A program made the translations under genes and the position numbers. The notes under the pieces were generated by a model that was not told the DNA's origin, ran no database searches, and saw nothing but the letters and a program-made list of their open reading frames with translations. Positions 34,106 through 43,246 of a DNA stretch of 64,000 bases are shown piece after piece. Origin of the DNA: Maritalea sp047634455 (lineage in GTDB: Bacteria; Pseudomonadota; Alphaproteobacteria; Rhizobiales; Devosiaceae); assembly GCF_047634455.1 (NCBI RefSeq), contig NZ_JBLIAI010000001.1, positions 1 through 64,000 of the forward strand, given 5' to 3'. Position 1 is the first letter of the stretch, and every line of letters starts with the position of its first letter.

Positions 34106-35391
34106 TGTGCTGCGTCAATAATGTGGGCGTATGAGCCCATAACATTGCCCGCAACGCAACCCATTGGGGGTTGCGGGTTGCCCTGGGCATCCGCTGCATC
34201 AAACAGAGATTGGGCCACCTGCCCCGATTGTGTTGAATAGTGAAATTCATGGCCGCGCAGATGTTTAGGCCAAGGCAGAGGGCTATTGTGGCTGAGTTGA
34301 CGATAACCGAGTTGGCGGCGCGGGCGATCAATCGCAGATGCATGTGGCAGAAGGCCGAGCATGGCAAAAGCCTCCCCCTGCTTATTGGTTAGGCTTTGAC
34401 CCAAAACCATATAGCCGCCGCACTCACCATAAATCAATTTGTTGGCGCTTACTGCGTGGCGCATGGAACTGGCGAAATTATTGGCATTCGAGAGGTTTTC
34501 GGCATGGAGTTCCGGGTAGCCGCCGGGCAGAAATATTGCGTCTGCTTCGCTGTTCGGCGCTTCATCCGCCAGAGGCGAAAAGAAGCTGAGTTCTGCACCT
34601 TGCGCCTGCCAGTCGGACAAAATATGCGGATATATAAATGCGAACGCTTGATCGCGGGCGATGGCGATGCGCTGGCCCAATGGCGCGAGTTGAGTTGGCT
34701 CGTTAGCGGCTTGAATGGGCGTTGCAATTTCTTGCAACAAGTCGAGATTGATATGTTGCTCAATTCGCCCGACCGATGCTTTTGCTACATCTTTGGCCGC
34801 GCCGAAATCTTTGGGCAAAGTCAGCCCCAAATGGCGCGAAGGGATAACTAACTCGTCGTCACGCCCTAGCGCCCCAAGATAAGTGATATTAAGAGGTTCA
34901 AGTGCCGACCTTAGCATCATTTGATGCCGCTCGCTGGCGACCCGATTAAGGATGACGCCTGCGACATTGATATCGGCTCTGAGCGTTGAAAAACCATGCA
35001 CCACGGCTGCTATCGATTGGGCCATAGAGCCCACATCAACCACCAGAACCACTGGCAAATTGAGCGCTGCGGCCAGATCGGCGGTGGAACCATTGCCGCT
35101 CACAGCGCCATCAAACAGGCCCATAACGCCTTCAATAAGTAGAAAATCAGCGCCTTCTGCCGCCCGCTGCGCCCGCGCGCGCAATTGGTTTTGCGACATG
35201 GCCCAAGGGTCAAGGTTGGACGCCACCTGCCCTGTTGTCAGGGCGTGAAAAGATGCGTCAATATAGTCAGGTCCGGTTTTTGCAGAAACGGCGTTTACGC
35301 CGCTGTTTTTAAGCGCGCCGAGCAGCCCCATGGTGACAAGGGTCTTGCCCGAACCAGAACTTGGTGCAGCAATGATCAGGCCATTAGCCAA
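34102..35391 (-). CDS. cobB: Cobyrinate a,c-diamide synthase
   Basis: A 429-residue two-domain enzyme (CobB/CbiA) that amidates the a and c carboxylates of cobyrinic acid with glutamine and ATP. Seen: N-terminal P-loop APSSGSGKTLVT, the LIEGVMGLFDG motif and the C-terminal class I glutamine amidotransferase with the cysteine in YGECGGYMVLG and GHEFHYS. It overlaps cobA by 8 bp. In the cobalt-early route implied by cbiX and cbiD it would act on cobyrinate already carrying cobalt (CbiA role). Confidence 0.95.
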   Translation of the reverse strand: MANGLIIAAPSSGSGKTLVTMGLLGALKNSGVNAVSAKTGPDYIDASFHALTTGQVASNLDPWAMSQNQLRARAQRAAEGADFLLIEGVMGLFDGAVSGNGSTADLAAALNLPVVLVVDVGSMAQSIAAVVHGFSTLRADINVAGVILNRVASERHQMMLRSALEPLNITYLGALGRDDELVIPSRHLGLTLPKDFGAAKDVAKASVGRIEQHINLDLLQEIATPIQAANEPTQLAPLGQRIAIARDQAFAFIYPHILSDWQAQGAELSFFSPLADEAPNSEADAIFLPGGYPELHAENLSNANNFASSMRHAVSANKLIYGECGGYMVLGQSLTNKQGEAFAMLGLLPHASAIDRPRRQLGYRQLSHNSPLPWPKHLRGHEFHYSTQSGQVAQSLFDAADAQGNPQPPMGCVAGNVMGSYAHIIDAAQ

Positions 35392-36241
35392 TGCGGTTCT
35401 CCGATGGCTGATACCAATTCAAAATCTCGCGGTAGTTGACCACGTCGCCGATGACCACAATCGCGGGCGTCGGCACGTCTTCGCGTGCAACCAATGCGCC
35501 AGCTTCGCCCAGTGTTGTGATCGCTACTGATTGTTCTGGCAGTGTTGTGTTGGACAGGATCGCTAAGGCGTCATCTGGTTTACGGCCCGCCGCAATCAGC
35601 TTTTCCGCAATCGAGCCCAGATGTTTGACGGCCATGAACATCACAATCACGGGCGCAGCGGTTGCGATTGATCGCCAATCCACCGCGTGTGGCACCTCGC
35701 CTGTTTCGTCATGCCCGGTCAGGAAAATAACAGCTTGGTTGGTATCACGGTGGGTGACGGGAATACCCGCGTAAGCCAAGCCGCCAATGCCTGAAGTGAT
35801 GCCCGGCACAATCCGGAATTTTATGCCAGCCTTGGCCAGTGTTTCACTCTCTTCCCCGCCCCGGCCAAACACAAAGGGATCGCCGCCCTTAAGGCGCAAA
35901 ACCTTTTTGCCTGCTTTTGCCCAGTCAATAAGGCTGATCGAAATGTCTTTTTGCTTAGGCGAAGGTTTGCCGCCGCGTTTGCCCGCGTAAATGCATTGCG
36001 CATTTGGGTTGGCAAATTTTAGAAGTTCTTTGCCAACCAGCGCGTCATAAACGATTACGTCTGCTTCGCCCATTGCGTAATAACCCAGCATAGAAATCAG
36101 CCCGGCCGCCCCTGGCCCGGCACCGACAAGCCACACCGTGCCCTTTTCGAACTTGGGAAAATCTGTCGCGTCCAAACGTGCGAAATGGCCGGATGGCTGG
36201 TCAGCAACAAACAGATTTTTGAGGCGGTGCCAAAAGCTCAT
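35384..36241 (-). CDS. cobA: Uroporphyrinogen-III C-methyltransferase
   Basis: A 285-residue SUMT that methylates uroporphyrinogen III at C2 and C7 to precorrin-2, the entry to the corrin branch. Seen: VWLVGAGPGAAGLISML, YDALVGKELL, GKRGGKPSPKQKDI, LKGGDPFVFGRGGEE and PGITSGIGGLAYAGIPVTHR, all diagnostic. A 34-residue N-terminal extension precedes the core. It is first in a leftward cobA-cobB-cobQ-cbiB operon and divergent from cbiD, with a 51-bp gap that holds both promoters. Confidence 0.96.
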   Translation of the reverse strand: MSFWHRLKNLFVADQPSGHFARLDATDFPKFEKGTVWLVGAGPGAAGLISMLGYYAMGEADVIVYDALVGKELLKFANPNAQCIYAGKRGGKPSPKQKDISISLIDWAKAGKKVLRLKGGDPFVFGRGGEESETLAKAGIKFRIVPGITSGIGGLAYAGIPVTHRDTNQAVIFLTGHDETGEVPHAVDWRSIATAAPVIVMFMAVKHLGSIAEKLIAAGRKPDDALAILSNTTLPEQSVAITTLGEAGALVAREDVPTPAIVVIGDVVNYREILNWYQPSENRIG

Positions 36242-36292
36242 CTAAAACTTCTTTCTTTGCGCGGCGTGATGCGCGTTATATAGATCATTGAT

Positions 36293-37384
36293 ATGAGTGC
36301 GGACAGCCAAAAACAACCCGAACAATTGCGCCGTGGCTGGACCACGGGCGCTTGCGCCACTGCGGCCTGCGTTGCAGCGCTTGAGGCATTGCTGGGCGGT
36401 GAGTTTCCTGATCCTGTTTCCATAATTCTGCCCGGCAAACAGACCCCAAGCTTTGCTTTGGCCACCGAAGAATTGGGCGATGAATTCGCACAATGTGGAA
36501 TCGTGAAGGATGCTGGCGACGATCCCGATGTTACCCATGGCGCGATGATTGTTTCGACCGTTCGTTTGGGTGTCGCTGGCAGCGGCGTCACCTTCAAAGC
36601 GGGCAAGGGTGTTGGCACGTTCACCAAACCCGGACTGCCGTTGCCACCGGGGGAACCCGCCATCAACCCCGTGCCGCGCAAAATGATGCAGGAACACGTT
36701 CAGGCGATTTGCGCCAAATATGGCGTTGCTGCGGATGTGGAGATCACCGTTTCTGTGCCTACTGGCGAAGAGTTGGCCGACAAAACCTGGAACCCACGAC
36801 TTGGGATTTTGGGTGGCATTTCGATTTTGGGCACCACCGGGATCGTGATCCCCTATAGTTGCGCGGCCTGGATCCACTCGATCCATCGCGGCATCGATGT
36901 GGCCCGGGCCGAGGGGCACAAGCATGTCGTCGGCTCGACGGGAGATACGTCCGAAAAAGCGGCGATGGCTCATTTTGATCTGCCGTTGGAATGCTATTTG
37001 GATATGGGCGACTTTGTTGGTGGCTTGCTGAAATACCTCAAGAAGAACCCCGTGCCGCGCCTGACTATTGCTGGCGGCTTTGCGAAACTGGTGAAACTGG
37101 CGCAAGGGCATTTGGATTTGCATTCAGGCCGCTCCCAAGTTGATTTCAACTGGTTGGCCGACGAAGTGGCCAAAATGGGTGGCACAATTTCCCTTTGCGA
37201 ATGCATTCTTAAGGCCACAACTGCCAAACATGTTTTGGAAATGTGCCAAGCCGAAGGCATAGAAATTGCCGGGCGCGTGGCGCAACAGGCTAACCATAAA
37301 GCGCAGAGCATGCTTGATCCGCAAAAAACCACAACAGATGTTTTGGTGGTGGATCGAAATGGGGTTATAATTGCTCAGAGCTAA
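36293..37384 (+). CDS. cbiD: Cobalt-precorrin-5B (C1)-methyltransferase CbiD
   Basis: A 363-residue methyltransferase specific to the cobalt-early (anaerobic-type) corrin route. Seen: the N-terminal signature LRRGWTTGACATAA, GGISILGTTGIVIPYS and GKLVKLAQGHLDLHS-like RLTIAGGFAKLVKLAQGHLDLHS near the end. Length is normal. The aerobic route uses CobF instead, so its presence with CbiG and CbiX is informative. cobK follows 21 bp downstream. Confidence 0.95.
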   Translation: MSADSQKQPEQLRRGWTTGACATAACVAALEALLGGEFPDPVSIILPGKQTPSFALATEELGDEFAQCGIVKDAGDDPDVTHGAMIVSTVRLGVAGSGVTFKAGKGVGTFTKPGLPLPPGEPAINPVPRKMMQEHVQAICAKYGVAADVEITVSVPTGEELADKTWNPRLGILGGISILGTTGIVIPYSCAAWIHSIHRGIDVARAEGHKHVVGSTGDTSEKAAMAHFDLPLECYLDMGDFVGGLLKYLKKNPVPRLTIAGGFAKLVKLAQGHLDLHSGRSQVDFNWLADEVAKMGGTISLCECILKATTAKHVLEMCQAEGIEIAGRVAQQANHKAQSMLDPQKTTTDVLVVDRNGVIIAQS

Positions 37385-37405
37385 TTGCAATTGGGAGGTA
37401 AGTCT

Positions 37406-38146
37406 ATGCGAATTCTGGTATTCGGCGGCACCGGAGATGCGATTGATTTGGCGAACGGGTTGGTGCGGCATGGCCATCAGGTCACCACATCGTTGGCGGG
37501 CCGGACGCGCAAACCACGGCTGCCCAACGGGCACATTCACAAAGGTGGGTTTGGCGGTACGCAAGGTTTGGTTGATTTTATCAACCGCAACGGATTTGAG
37601 TTTATTGTTGATGCGACGCATCCGTTTGCGGCGCAAATGTCGACGCATATTGTTGACGCGTGTGTCGAGTTGAACATGCCGATGCTGCGCGTGGTGCGCG
37701 AAGCGTGGCAGGCAAATGTTGATGATGATTGGCAACATGTTTCGAGTATTGAAGCGGCAGCCAAGCAGCTGCCCTCTGGCGCGCATGTGTTGGTAACTGT
37801 TGGCCGACAACACATTGAGCCGATGGTTTTGCGCGATGACTGCAAGATCTTCATCCGTGCGATTGAGCACCCAGAAGTGATATTGCCATCCCATGTTTGT
37901 GTGATTTTGGAACGGCCGCCGTTTCGCCTGTCGGACGAGATGGCGTTTATGCGCGAGCATGAGATCACTCATTTGGTGAGCAAAAACGCGGGCGGTGATC
38001 AAACTGCGGCCAAACTTGAGGCGGCACGCATGGTTGGGGCGAAAGTAATCATGATTGAGCGCCCGATCTTGCCCGAAGCGCCGGAGGTCTATTCGGTTGC
38101 TGCGGCAATGCAGTTCGTCGCCGATCATTCAGCCTCCGCTGCCTGA
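37406..38146 (+). CDS. cobK: Precorrin-6A reductase (CobK/CbiJ)
   Basis: A 246-residue NAD(P)H-dependent reductase that reduces the macrocycle of (cobalt-)precorrin-6A. Seen: ILVFGGTGDAIDLAN at the N-terminus, the conserved VDATHPFAAQMS motif (about 76-87), VTVGRQHIEP and THLVSKNAGGDQTAAKLEAA. The start is the ATG with GGGAGG 7 bases upstream; the frame extends 7 codons further without support. Its 3' end overlaps convergent cobM by 22 bp. Confidence 0.93.
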   Translation: MRILVFGGTGDAIDLANGLVRHGHQVTTSLAGRTRKPRLPNGHIHKGGFGGTQGLVDFINRNGFEFIVDATHPFAAQMSTHIVDACVELNMPMLRVVREAWQANVDDDWQHVSSIEAAAKQLPSGAHVLVTVGRQHIEPMVLRDDCKIFIRAIEHPEVILPSHVCVILERPPFRLSDEMAFMREHEITHLVSKNAGGDQTAAKLEAARMVGAKVIMIERPILPEAPEVYSVAAAMQFVADHSASAA

Positions 38147-38916
38147 CGCACTTTCTTTTTGCCCTTGTTGCGCAGCACATGGGCAAAATCAGCGCTATAA
38201 AGTTCACTGTCGCGGAACTGTTTTTGGCCAAAAACTTTGCCGACAAAAATTAAGGCTGTGCGGGTGATTTTTGCGGCACGCACATCGGCGCGCATGTTTT
38301 TGAGCGTGGTGGTGATGTATTTTTCATCTGGCCATGTGGCACGATAAGCTATGATCACCGGGCAGTCTTCGCCATAATAAGGCGTCAATGTTTCCTCAAC
38401 ATATTTAAGGTTTCGGATCGACAGGTGGATGGCCAGCGTTGCCCGCGATTGGCCCAGAATTTCTAGCGTTTCATGCTCAGGCATCGAAGATGCTTTGCCC
38501 GACGTTCGGGTGATGATGATGGTTTGGGCGATTTCTGGCAGCGTTAGTTCGGTTTGCAATTTGGCGGCAGCCCCTGCAAAAGCTGGCACCCCCGGCACCA
38601 CTTCATAAGGGATTTGCAAATCATCCAAACGGCGCATTTGTTCGGCCACCGCGCCATAAATCGATGGATCACCCGAATGCACCCGCGCCACATCGTCACC
38701 CCGATCATGGGCGGCCTGCATATCGTCAATAATTTCACCAAGGTTCATGGGTGCTGTATCTTTGACCAGCGCGCCCTCGGGGGCGGCATCCACAGTTTCA
38801 GCAGGCACCAGAGAGCCAGCGTAAAGGCAGGTTTGGCAGCGCTCGATCAGTTTGAGACCGCGCACGGTGATCAGGTCGGCTGCGCCGGGACCGGCACCAA
38901 TGAAATATACGGTCAT
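38125..38916 (-). CDS. cobM: Precorrin-4 C11-methyltransferase (CobM/CbiF)
   Basis: A 263-residue SAM-dependent corrin methyltransferase. Seen: VYFIGAGPGAADLITVRGLKLI, CLYAGSLVPAETV, the RVHSGDPSIYGAVAEQMR loop that is specific for the CobM/CbiF group, and PGVPAFAGAAAKL. It overlaps the cobJ fusion gene by 4 bp (ATGA) and ends the leftward cbiX-cobH-cobL-cobI-cobJ-cobM operon. Confidence 0.95.
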   Translation of the reverse strand: MTVYFIGAGPGAADLITVRGLKLIERCQTCLYAGSLVPAETVDAAPEGALVKDTAPMNLGEIIDDMQAAHDRGDDVARVHSGDPSIYGAVAEQMRRLDDLQIPYEVVPGVPAFAGAAAKLQTELTLPEIAQTIIITRTSGKASSMPEHETLEILGQSRATLAIHLSIRNLKYVEETLTPYYGEDCPVIIAYRATWPDEKYITTTLKNMRADVRAAKITRTALIFVGKVFGQKQFRDSELYSADFAHVLRNKGKKKVRQAAEAE

Positions 38917-40703
38917 GATGCTTGATCCATTTTTGCGGCCTTTTTGGCATAACCACGCGGTGTGTAGGCGACAGTTTCGCCCGATCCGCGGGTAAAGCTT
39001 TTAGATTGCGAGGAGCCGAACATGACGATTGTCAGCATGTCGATTTCTTCGGGATTGAAATCCTCAAGGGTCACGACGCGCACTTTTTCTGCCGGGCGGC
39101 CGAGATTTGAGGCAATCACCACCGGCGTATTTGTCGGGCGGTGTTCGAGATATTTTTGCTTGGCGATTTCGATCAAATCGGTGCGCCGCATGGAGCGCGG
39201 ATTGTAAAATGCGGTGACGAAATCGCCCGCTGCTGCTGCATCCAAACGCTTGAGAATATCTTCGCGCGGTGTCAGCAAATCTGACAATGAGATACAGCAA
39301 AAGTCGTGACCGATCAGCGCGCCCGATTTTGCAGCTGCTGCTTGGAATGCCGAAATGCCGGGGCAGGTTTCAATCATCACGCGTTTGGCAGCATCTGATA
39401 TGGCGCGGTCACCTGTTGCAGCGAGCAATTCGTAGATTAGAGCGCCCATGGCAAAAATGTTCGCATCGCCTGAACAGATCAGCGCGACCTGCTTGCCTTC
39501 GCCTGCCAATTCAAGCGCATGGCGCACGCGCAATTCTTCTTCACCCAAGGCAAAGCGATGTTCGGTCTGCTCGGTTTTTGCGTCGGCCGCAAGATCGAGA
39601 TAGAGCCCGTACCCAACCCAATCCGTGGTGCGGCGCAAAGCCATATCCGCAACTGGGGTGCGCAATAGATTGGTGCCGGGGCCAAGGCCAACGAGATAAA
39701 GCGCGCCAGCTGGCGTGCCGAACGTTTCCACATCGATTGGCATTTCGCTTATGCCGATGGCGCAGGTGGCTTTGTTGGTCTTTTGTTTTTCAACCAGTAA
39801 TTTACCCGCTTTGATGGCTGATGCCTCGGCTACCGAAGGGGTGCCGACTTCGCTCATCACCACAGTTGATGGATTGGGCACACGAGACGCTTCTTGTTTG
39901 AGCTGTTCTGCGGTGAATGTGCGCAACGGCACGTTAAAGTGATTGGCGGCGGCATTGAGGGCAGCTTCGTCGGACTTCAAGTCAATGGAAGCGATCGCGG
40001 CAATGGCCAGTGGCGAAATGTTATTTTCTGCCAAAGCTTTTTCGACCAATTCAATCACATGTTCGACAGGGCAATGGCGTTCGCAGCCGATGCCAACGAT
40101 TATATTCTTTGGCACGATGTGCAACACATCGTCGGGCTGTATTAGATGCGAAACCACAACTTTTACGGTGCCGTCTGGATTAACTAGGCCAGACTGGATC
40201 AGCCAAGGCGCGTCGCCGTTCAGTTTGATTTTTTCTCCTGCCAACAATTTTGCCATTGCGGCCTTGGCCAAATCCGGATTGGAAACAATGTAGCCTGATG
40301 GTGGTTCATCTAGCGAAATATTCAGCACATTATCGCTGGCGGTTGTGATCGCAGCATTTGCGTTCAGCGTGGCGGAAAGCTCAATTGCGAGTTGGTTGGC
40401 ACCGTGATGCCCGCCGAGCAACGGCACAACCTGCTCGCCGTTCGGTGAAATGGCGATTACCGGCGGTTCTGTCTGTTTGTCAGCCAAAAGCGGCGCGAGG
40501 AAACGAATGAGAATGCCAGCTGCGCACACGCCAATAATTGAGCGATCTGCGCTGAAAGCAGATTGGATCAGCGCCTTGCCGTCCAAACCAACTGCATCGC
40601 TTTTTAGCCAGAGTTGTGCACATAGGTGCTCGGCGACTTGGCGCGCGACAATGTCGCCAGCGATGGAGAATGAGATCACCAATGGTGATTTTATTTGCCC
40701 CAT
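38913..40703 (-). CDS. cobJ: CbiG-CobJ fusion: cobalt-precorrin-5A hydrolase / precorrin-3B C17-methyltransferase
   Basis: A 596-residue fusion of two corrin enzymes. Residues 1-330 are CbiG: SDRSIIGVCAAGILIR-type N-domain, VVPLLGGHHGANQLA (91-107) and IIVGIGCERHCP (201-212), with a C-terminal CbiG domain (TVVMSEVGTPSVAEASA). From about residue 334 begins CobJ/CbiH: ALYLVGLGPGTNLLRTP, LICSGDANIFAMGALIYE, ETCPGISAFQAAAAKSGA and FYNPRSMRRTD. CbiH contracts the ring and methylates C17; CbiG opens the resulting lactone. Fusion makes channelling plausible. CbiG marks the cobalt-early route. Confidence 0.93.
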   Translation of the reverse strand: MGQIKSPLVISFSIAGDIVARQVAEHLCAQLWLKSDAVGLDGKALIQSAFSADRSIIGVCAAGILIRFLAPLLADKQTEPPVIAISPNGEQVVPLLGGHHGANQLAIELSATLNANAAITTASDNVLNISLDEPPSGYIVSNPDLAKAAMAKLLAGEKIKLNGDAPWLIQSGLVNPDGTVKVVVSHLIQPDDVLHIVPKNIIVGIGCERHCPVEHVIELVEKALAENNISPLAIAAIASIDLKSDEAALNAAANHFNVPLRTFTAEQLKQEASRVPNPSTVVMSEVGTPSVAEASAIKAGKLLVEKQKTNKATCAIGISEMPIDVETFGTPAGALYLVGLGPGTNLLRTPVADMALRRTTDWVGYGLYLDLAADAKTEQTEHRFALGEEELRVRHALELAGEGKQVALICSGDANIFAMGALIYELLAATGDRAISDAAKRVMIETCPGISAFQAAAAKSGALIGHDFCCISLSDLLTPREDILKRLDAAAAGDFVTAFYNPRSMRRTDLIEIAKQKYLEHRPTNTPVVIASNLGRPAEKVRVVTLEDFNPEEIDMLTIVMFGSSQSKSFTRGSGETVAYTPRGYAKKAAKMDQAS

Positions 40704-41395
40704 GCTTCATCTCCTTTGTAACAGAGGATGGTTGAAAAATAGGGCCGTTCGTCTTTTGCGAAGTCGGCTAAGGGCGTGATTTTTTGCCGTGCTTGTGTGG
40801 CGTGTTCGACCACAATGGCATTGGCGGCATGGCCGGTTTGGTTTAGCACGTCGCGCACACGGTCAAAATGGCGACCGACTTTGATGATGGCCGCGCTTTG
40901 GGTTTGGCCGAGTTCTGCAATCAGTTTTTCGCTATCTAGCGGAGCTGGCAATATCTTGAGCGTTTCATTGCGAGCAGCGAGTGGCCGACCAACCACCGAA
41001 GCCGTAGCGGTGAGCGATGTGATGCCGGGCACAATGGCGATATTTACAATTGACATGCGCTCGACGAGATACATGGCTGAGCCATAGAACAGCGGATCAC
41101 CTTCGCACAAATAGGCGACGGATTTTCCTTCGCTCAACAGCTGCGCGATGGTTTCGCCAATCTGGTCATAGGCAAGTTGTGCGGGTTCTCGCTCAACCTT
41201 CATTGGCAAATTGACGGGCATGCGGACCGCATCCACCCCGACATGCGCCTCAGCAATCGACAAGGCCAATGATGGCTCGCCCGGTTTTTGCGGATACACA
41301 ACCACATCTGCCGCACCAATTGTTTTAACAGCTTTAAGCGTCAGTAATTCAGGATCACCCGGCCCGACGCCAACTAGGGTAAGTGTGCCAATCAT
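40691..41395 (-). CDS. cobI: Precorrin-2 C20-methyltransferase (CobI/CbiL)
   Basis: A 234-residue SAM-dependent methyltransferase acting on (cobalt-)precorrin-2. Seen: TLTLVGVGPGDPELLTLKAVKTI, VVVYPQKPGEPSLAL, YLCEGDPLFYGSAMYL and PGITSLTATASVVGRPLA, all typical for CobI. It overlaps cobJ at its 3' end by 13 bp and cobL at its 5' end by 4 bp. Confidence 0.95.
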   Translation of the reverse strand: MIGTLTLVGVGPGDPELLTLKAVKTIGAADVVVYPQKPGEPSLALSIAEAHVGVDAVRMPVNLPMKVEREPAQLAYDQIGETIAQLLSEGKSVAYLCEGDPLFYGSAMYLVERMSIVNIAIVPGITSLTATASVVGRPLAARNETLKILPAPLDSEKLIAELGQTQSAAIIKVGRHFDRVRDVLNQTGHAANAIVVEHATQARQKITPLADFAKDERPYFSTILCYKGDEAWGK

Positions 41396-42615
41396 TGTTC
41401 ACCTTCATATGGCTTAGAAACGTTCCATTGGGTGACGGCCATGCGCGGGCGCAGCGCTTTATGTGCACCGACAGTGTCCAGATGCGACACCTCAATGCGC
41501 GCCATGTCACCGCCATGTTGATCAAGTCGTTGAACCAGCGCCGTTTCACCATCCAAAGTGATCGCGTTGGCGACCAGGCGCCCGCCGGGTTTCAGCGCGT
41601 CCCAACAGACGTCAAAAAGCTCATGGTTGCCGACATCACCACCGATGAATATGGCGTCGGGTGCGTCCAACCCTTCAAGACTGCCCGGGGCTTGCCCTGA
41701 AACGATTTTGAGGCCAGGAGCTCCCAGTGCCACACGGTTCTTTTCAATCATTTCAATGCGGGCGGCGTTGCGTTCAAAACAGGTCGCCGTGGCGCGTGGT
41801 GCAGCGCGCATCCATTCAATCGCGATAGAACCACACCCGGCACCAACATCCCACAAATGCTGACCTGACAATGGGATCAGTTTGGCAAGCGTTGCTGCAC
41901 GCACTTCGCGCTTGGTCAACTGCCCATCATGCACAAAGGCCCCATCGGGCAACCCGGGCAATGGCGGCAAAATTGGCGCGCGGTGATCGGCCACGCAATC
42001 GATAGCCACCGTATTGAGATTGCCGACGCCTTTGCTTGAATAGTCTTGTGCCAAGAATTCAACTTGGCTTTGTGTTTCGCCGCCCATCGCGTTCAACACC
42101 GTCATATGACTTTCGCCATAACCCCGGTTTTTCAAAACCTTAGCAATATCGTGAACGGTTGTTGCGTCGCTGGTGAGCGCTAAAATCCGTTGGCCCGGCA
42201 CCATGTGGCTGTGCAGAATTTCAACCGGGCGGCCATGCACAGAAATGCAATCCACATTTTGCAACGGCCATTTCATCCGCGCAGCTGCCAATGAAAATGC
42301 AGAGGGCGCGGGGTGAATTTCAAACTCGTCAGCCGCGATATGCGCGGTGAGCGTGGCGCCAATGCCAAACCATGTTGGGTCACCTGTGGCGAGAATGACG
42401 GTTGGGGTGCCGCGATAGGACAATATCTGTTTAATCATTGCGCTGAGCGGTGATTGCCATGTCACAAGCCGATCATCCAGCTCGCGCACTTTTGGCAGGC
42501 TACGCGGTGGGCCGATGATCACTTTGGCATTGTCGAGCAATACCTGTTGTTCGGGTGCCAAGGATTGCACACCGCGAGCGGTTACCCCGACCACGTGAAG
42601 CCAACATTCACTCAT
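41392..42615 (-). CDS. cobL: Precorrin-6Y C5,15-methyltransferase, decarboxylating (CobL, CbiE-CbiT fusion)
   Basis: A 407-residue bifunctional enzyme. The CbiE half (about 1-200) has HVVGVTARGVQSLAPE and ILATGDPTWFGIGATL. The CbiT half (about 210-407) has the class I SAM motif LWDVGAGCGSIAIEW and DAIFIGGDVGNHELFD. It methylates C5 and C15 and decarboxylates the C12 acetate. The start is the second ATG (MSECWLHV), which overlaps the cobH stop as ATGA and has AAGGA at good spacing; an ATG two codons earlier is too close to that site. Confidence 0.94.
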   Translation of the reverse strand: MSECWLHVVGVTARGVQSLAPEQQVLLDNAKVIIGPPRSLPKVRELDDRLVTWQSPLSAMIKQILSYRGTPTVILATGDPTWFGIGATLTAHIAADEFEIHPAPSAFSLAAARMKWPLQNVDCISVHGRPVEILHSHMVPGQRILALTSDATTVHDIAKVLKNRGYGESHMTVLNAMGGETQSQVEFLAQDYSSKGVGNLNTVAIDCVADHRAPILPPLPGLPDGAFVHDGQLTKREVRAATLAKLIPLSGQHLWDVGAGCGSIAIEWMRAAPRATATCFERNAARIEMIEKNRVALGAPGLKIVSGQAPGSLEGLDAPDAIFIGGDVGNHELFDVCWDALKPGGRLVANAITLDGETALVQRLDQHGGDMARIEVSHLDTVGAHKALRPRMAVTQWNVSKPYEGEQ

Positions 42616-43241
42616 GTCCATTCCTTCCCGATTGTAATTGCATTCAACGCAGCGCTGGCCATAGCAGAACCACCACGACGCCCGAGCACCGTAACATAAG
42701 GTACGTGGATTTTCGCCTCCGACAGTGCTTGCTTTGATTCAGCTGCGCCCACAAAGCCTACAGGGGTGGCGATGATGGCTGCAGGTGTTGGTCCTCCTGC
42801 TTTTATCAACTCCAGCAAGTGGAATAAGGTCGTCGGCGCATTGCCGATCACCACAATTGCGCCATCCAACTTGTCTTTCCACAACTCAACGGCGGCGGCT
42901 GAGCGCGTGGTTTGCATATCCTTTGCAAGGGCAACAACAGAAGGATCATTTAGCGTGCACGTCGGCTCAAAACCCTGTGGCAAAAACCGACGGATAATAC
43001 CCGAGCGCACCATTTCGCAATCGCAAAACATCGGTTTACCCACGCCAATGGCGGACGCGGCGGCTTGTGCCACGTCCCCATGCCAAGCAATATCTTCGGT
43101 CAAATCCACCATGCCACACGCATGAATCATCCGCACCACAATCTTGTGCAAACCAACGGGGAACTGGTCCAACGCCGCTTCACGTTCGATTGTGGCAAAG
43201 CTCTCAGCATAGATTGCTTGCGGATCACGTAGCCAATTCAC
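42612..43241 (-). CDS. cobH: Precorrin-8X methylmutase (CobH/CbiC)
   Basis: A 209-residue enzyme that moves the C11 methyl group to C12, yielding (cobalt-)hydrogenobyrinate. Seen: RMIHACGMVDLTEDI with the catalytic histidine, KPMFCDCEMVRSGI, AIVVIGNAPTTLFHLLEL and ATPVGFVGAAESKQAL, all highly conserved. It starts with GTG after AAAAGGG and lies 5 bp after cbiX. Confidence 0.96.
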   Translation of the reverse strand: MNWLRDPQAIYAESFATIEREAALDQFPVGLHKIVVRMIHACGMVDLTEDIAWHGDVAQAAASAIGVGKPMFCDCEMVRSGIIRRFLPQGFEPTCTLNDPSVVALAKDMQTTRSAAAVELWKDKLDGAIVVIGNAPTTLFHLLELIKAGGPTPAAIIATPVGFVGAAESKQALSEAKIHVPYVTVLGRRGGSAMASAALNAITIGKEWT

Positions 43242-43246
43242 AGATT

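Noticed and set aside
36242..38128. Two long leftward frames (about 293 and 334 codons) that abut at 37123/37124
   Set aside because: They lie exactly opposite cbiD and cobK, which have strong family motifs. Their translations are low-complexity in H, R, N and Q with no recognisable domain and no ribosome sites, so they are shadows.
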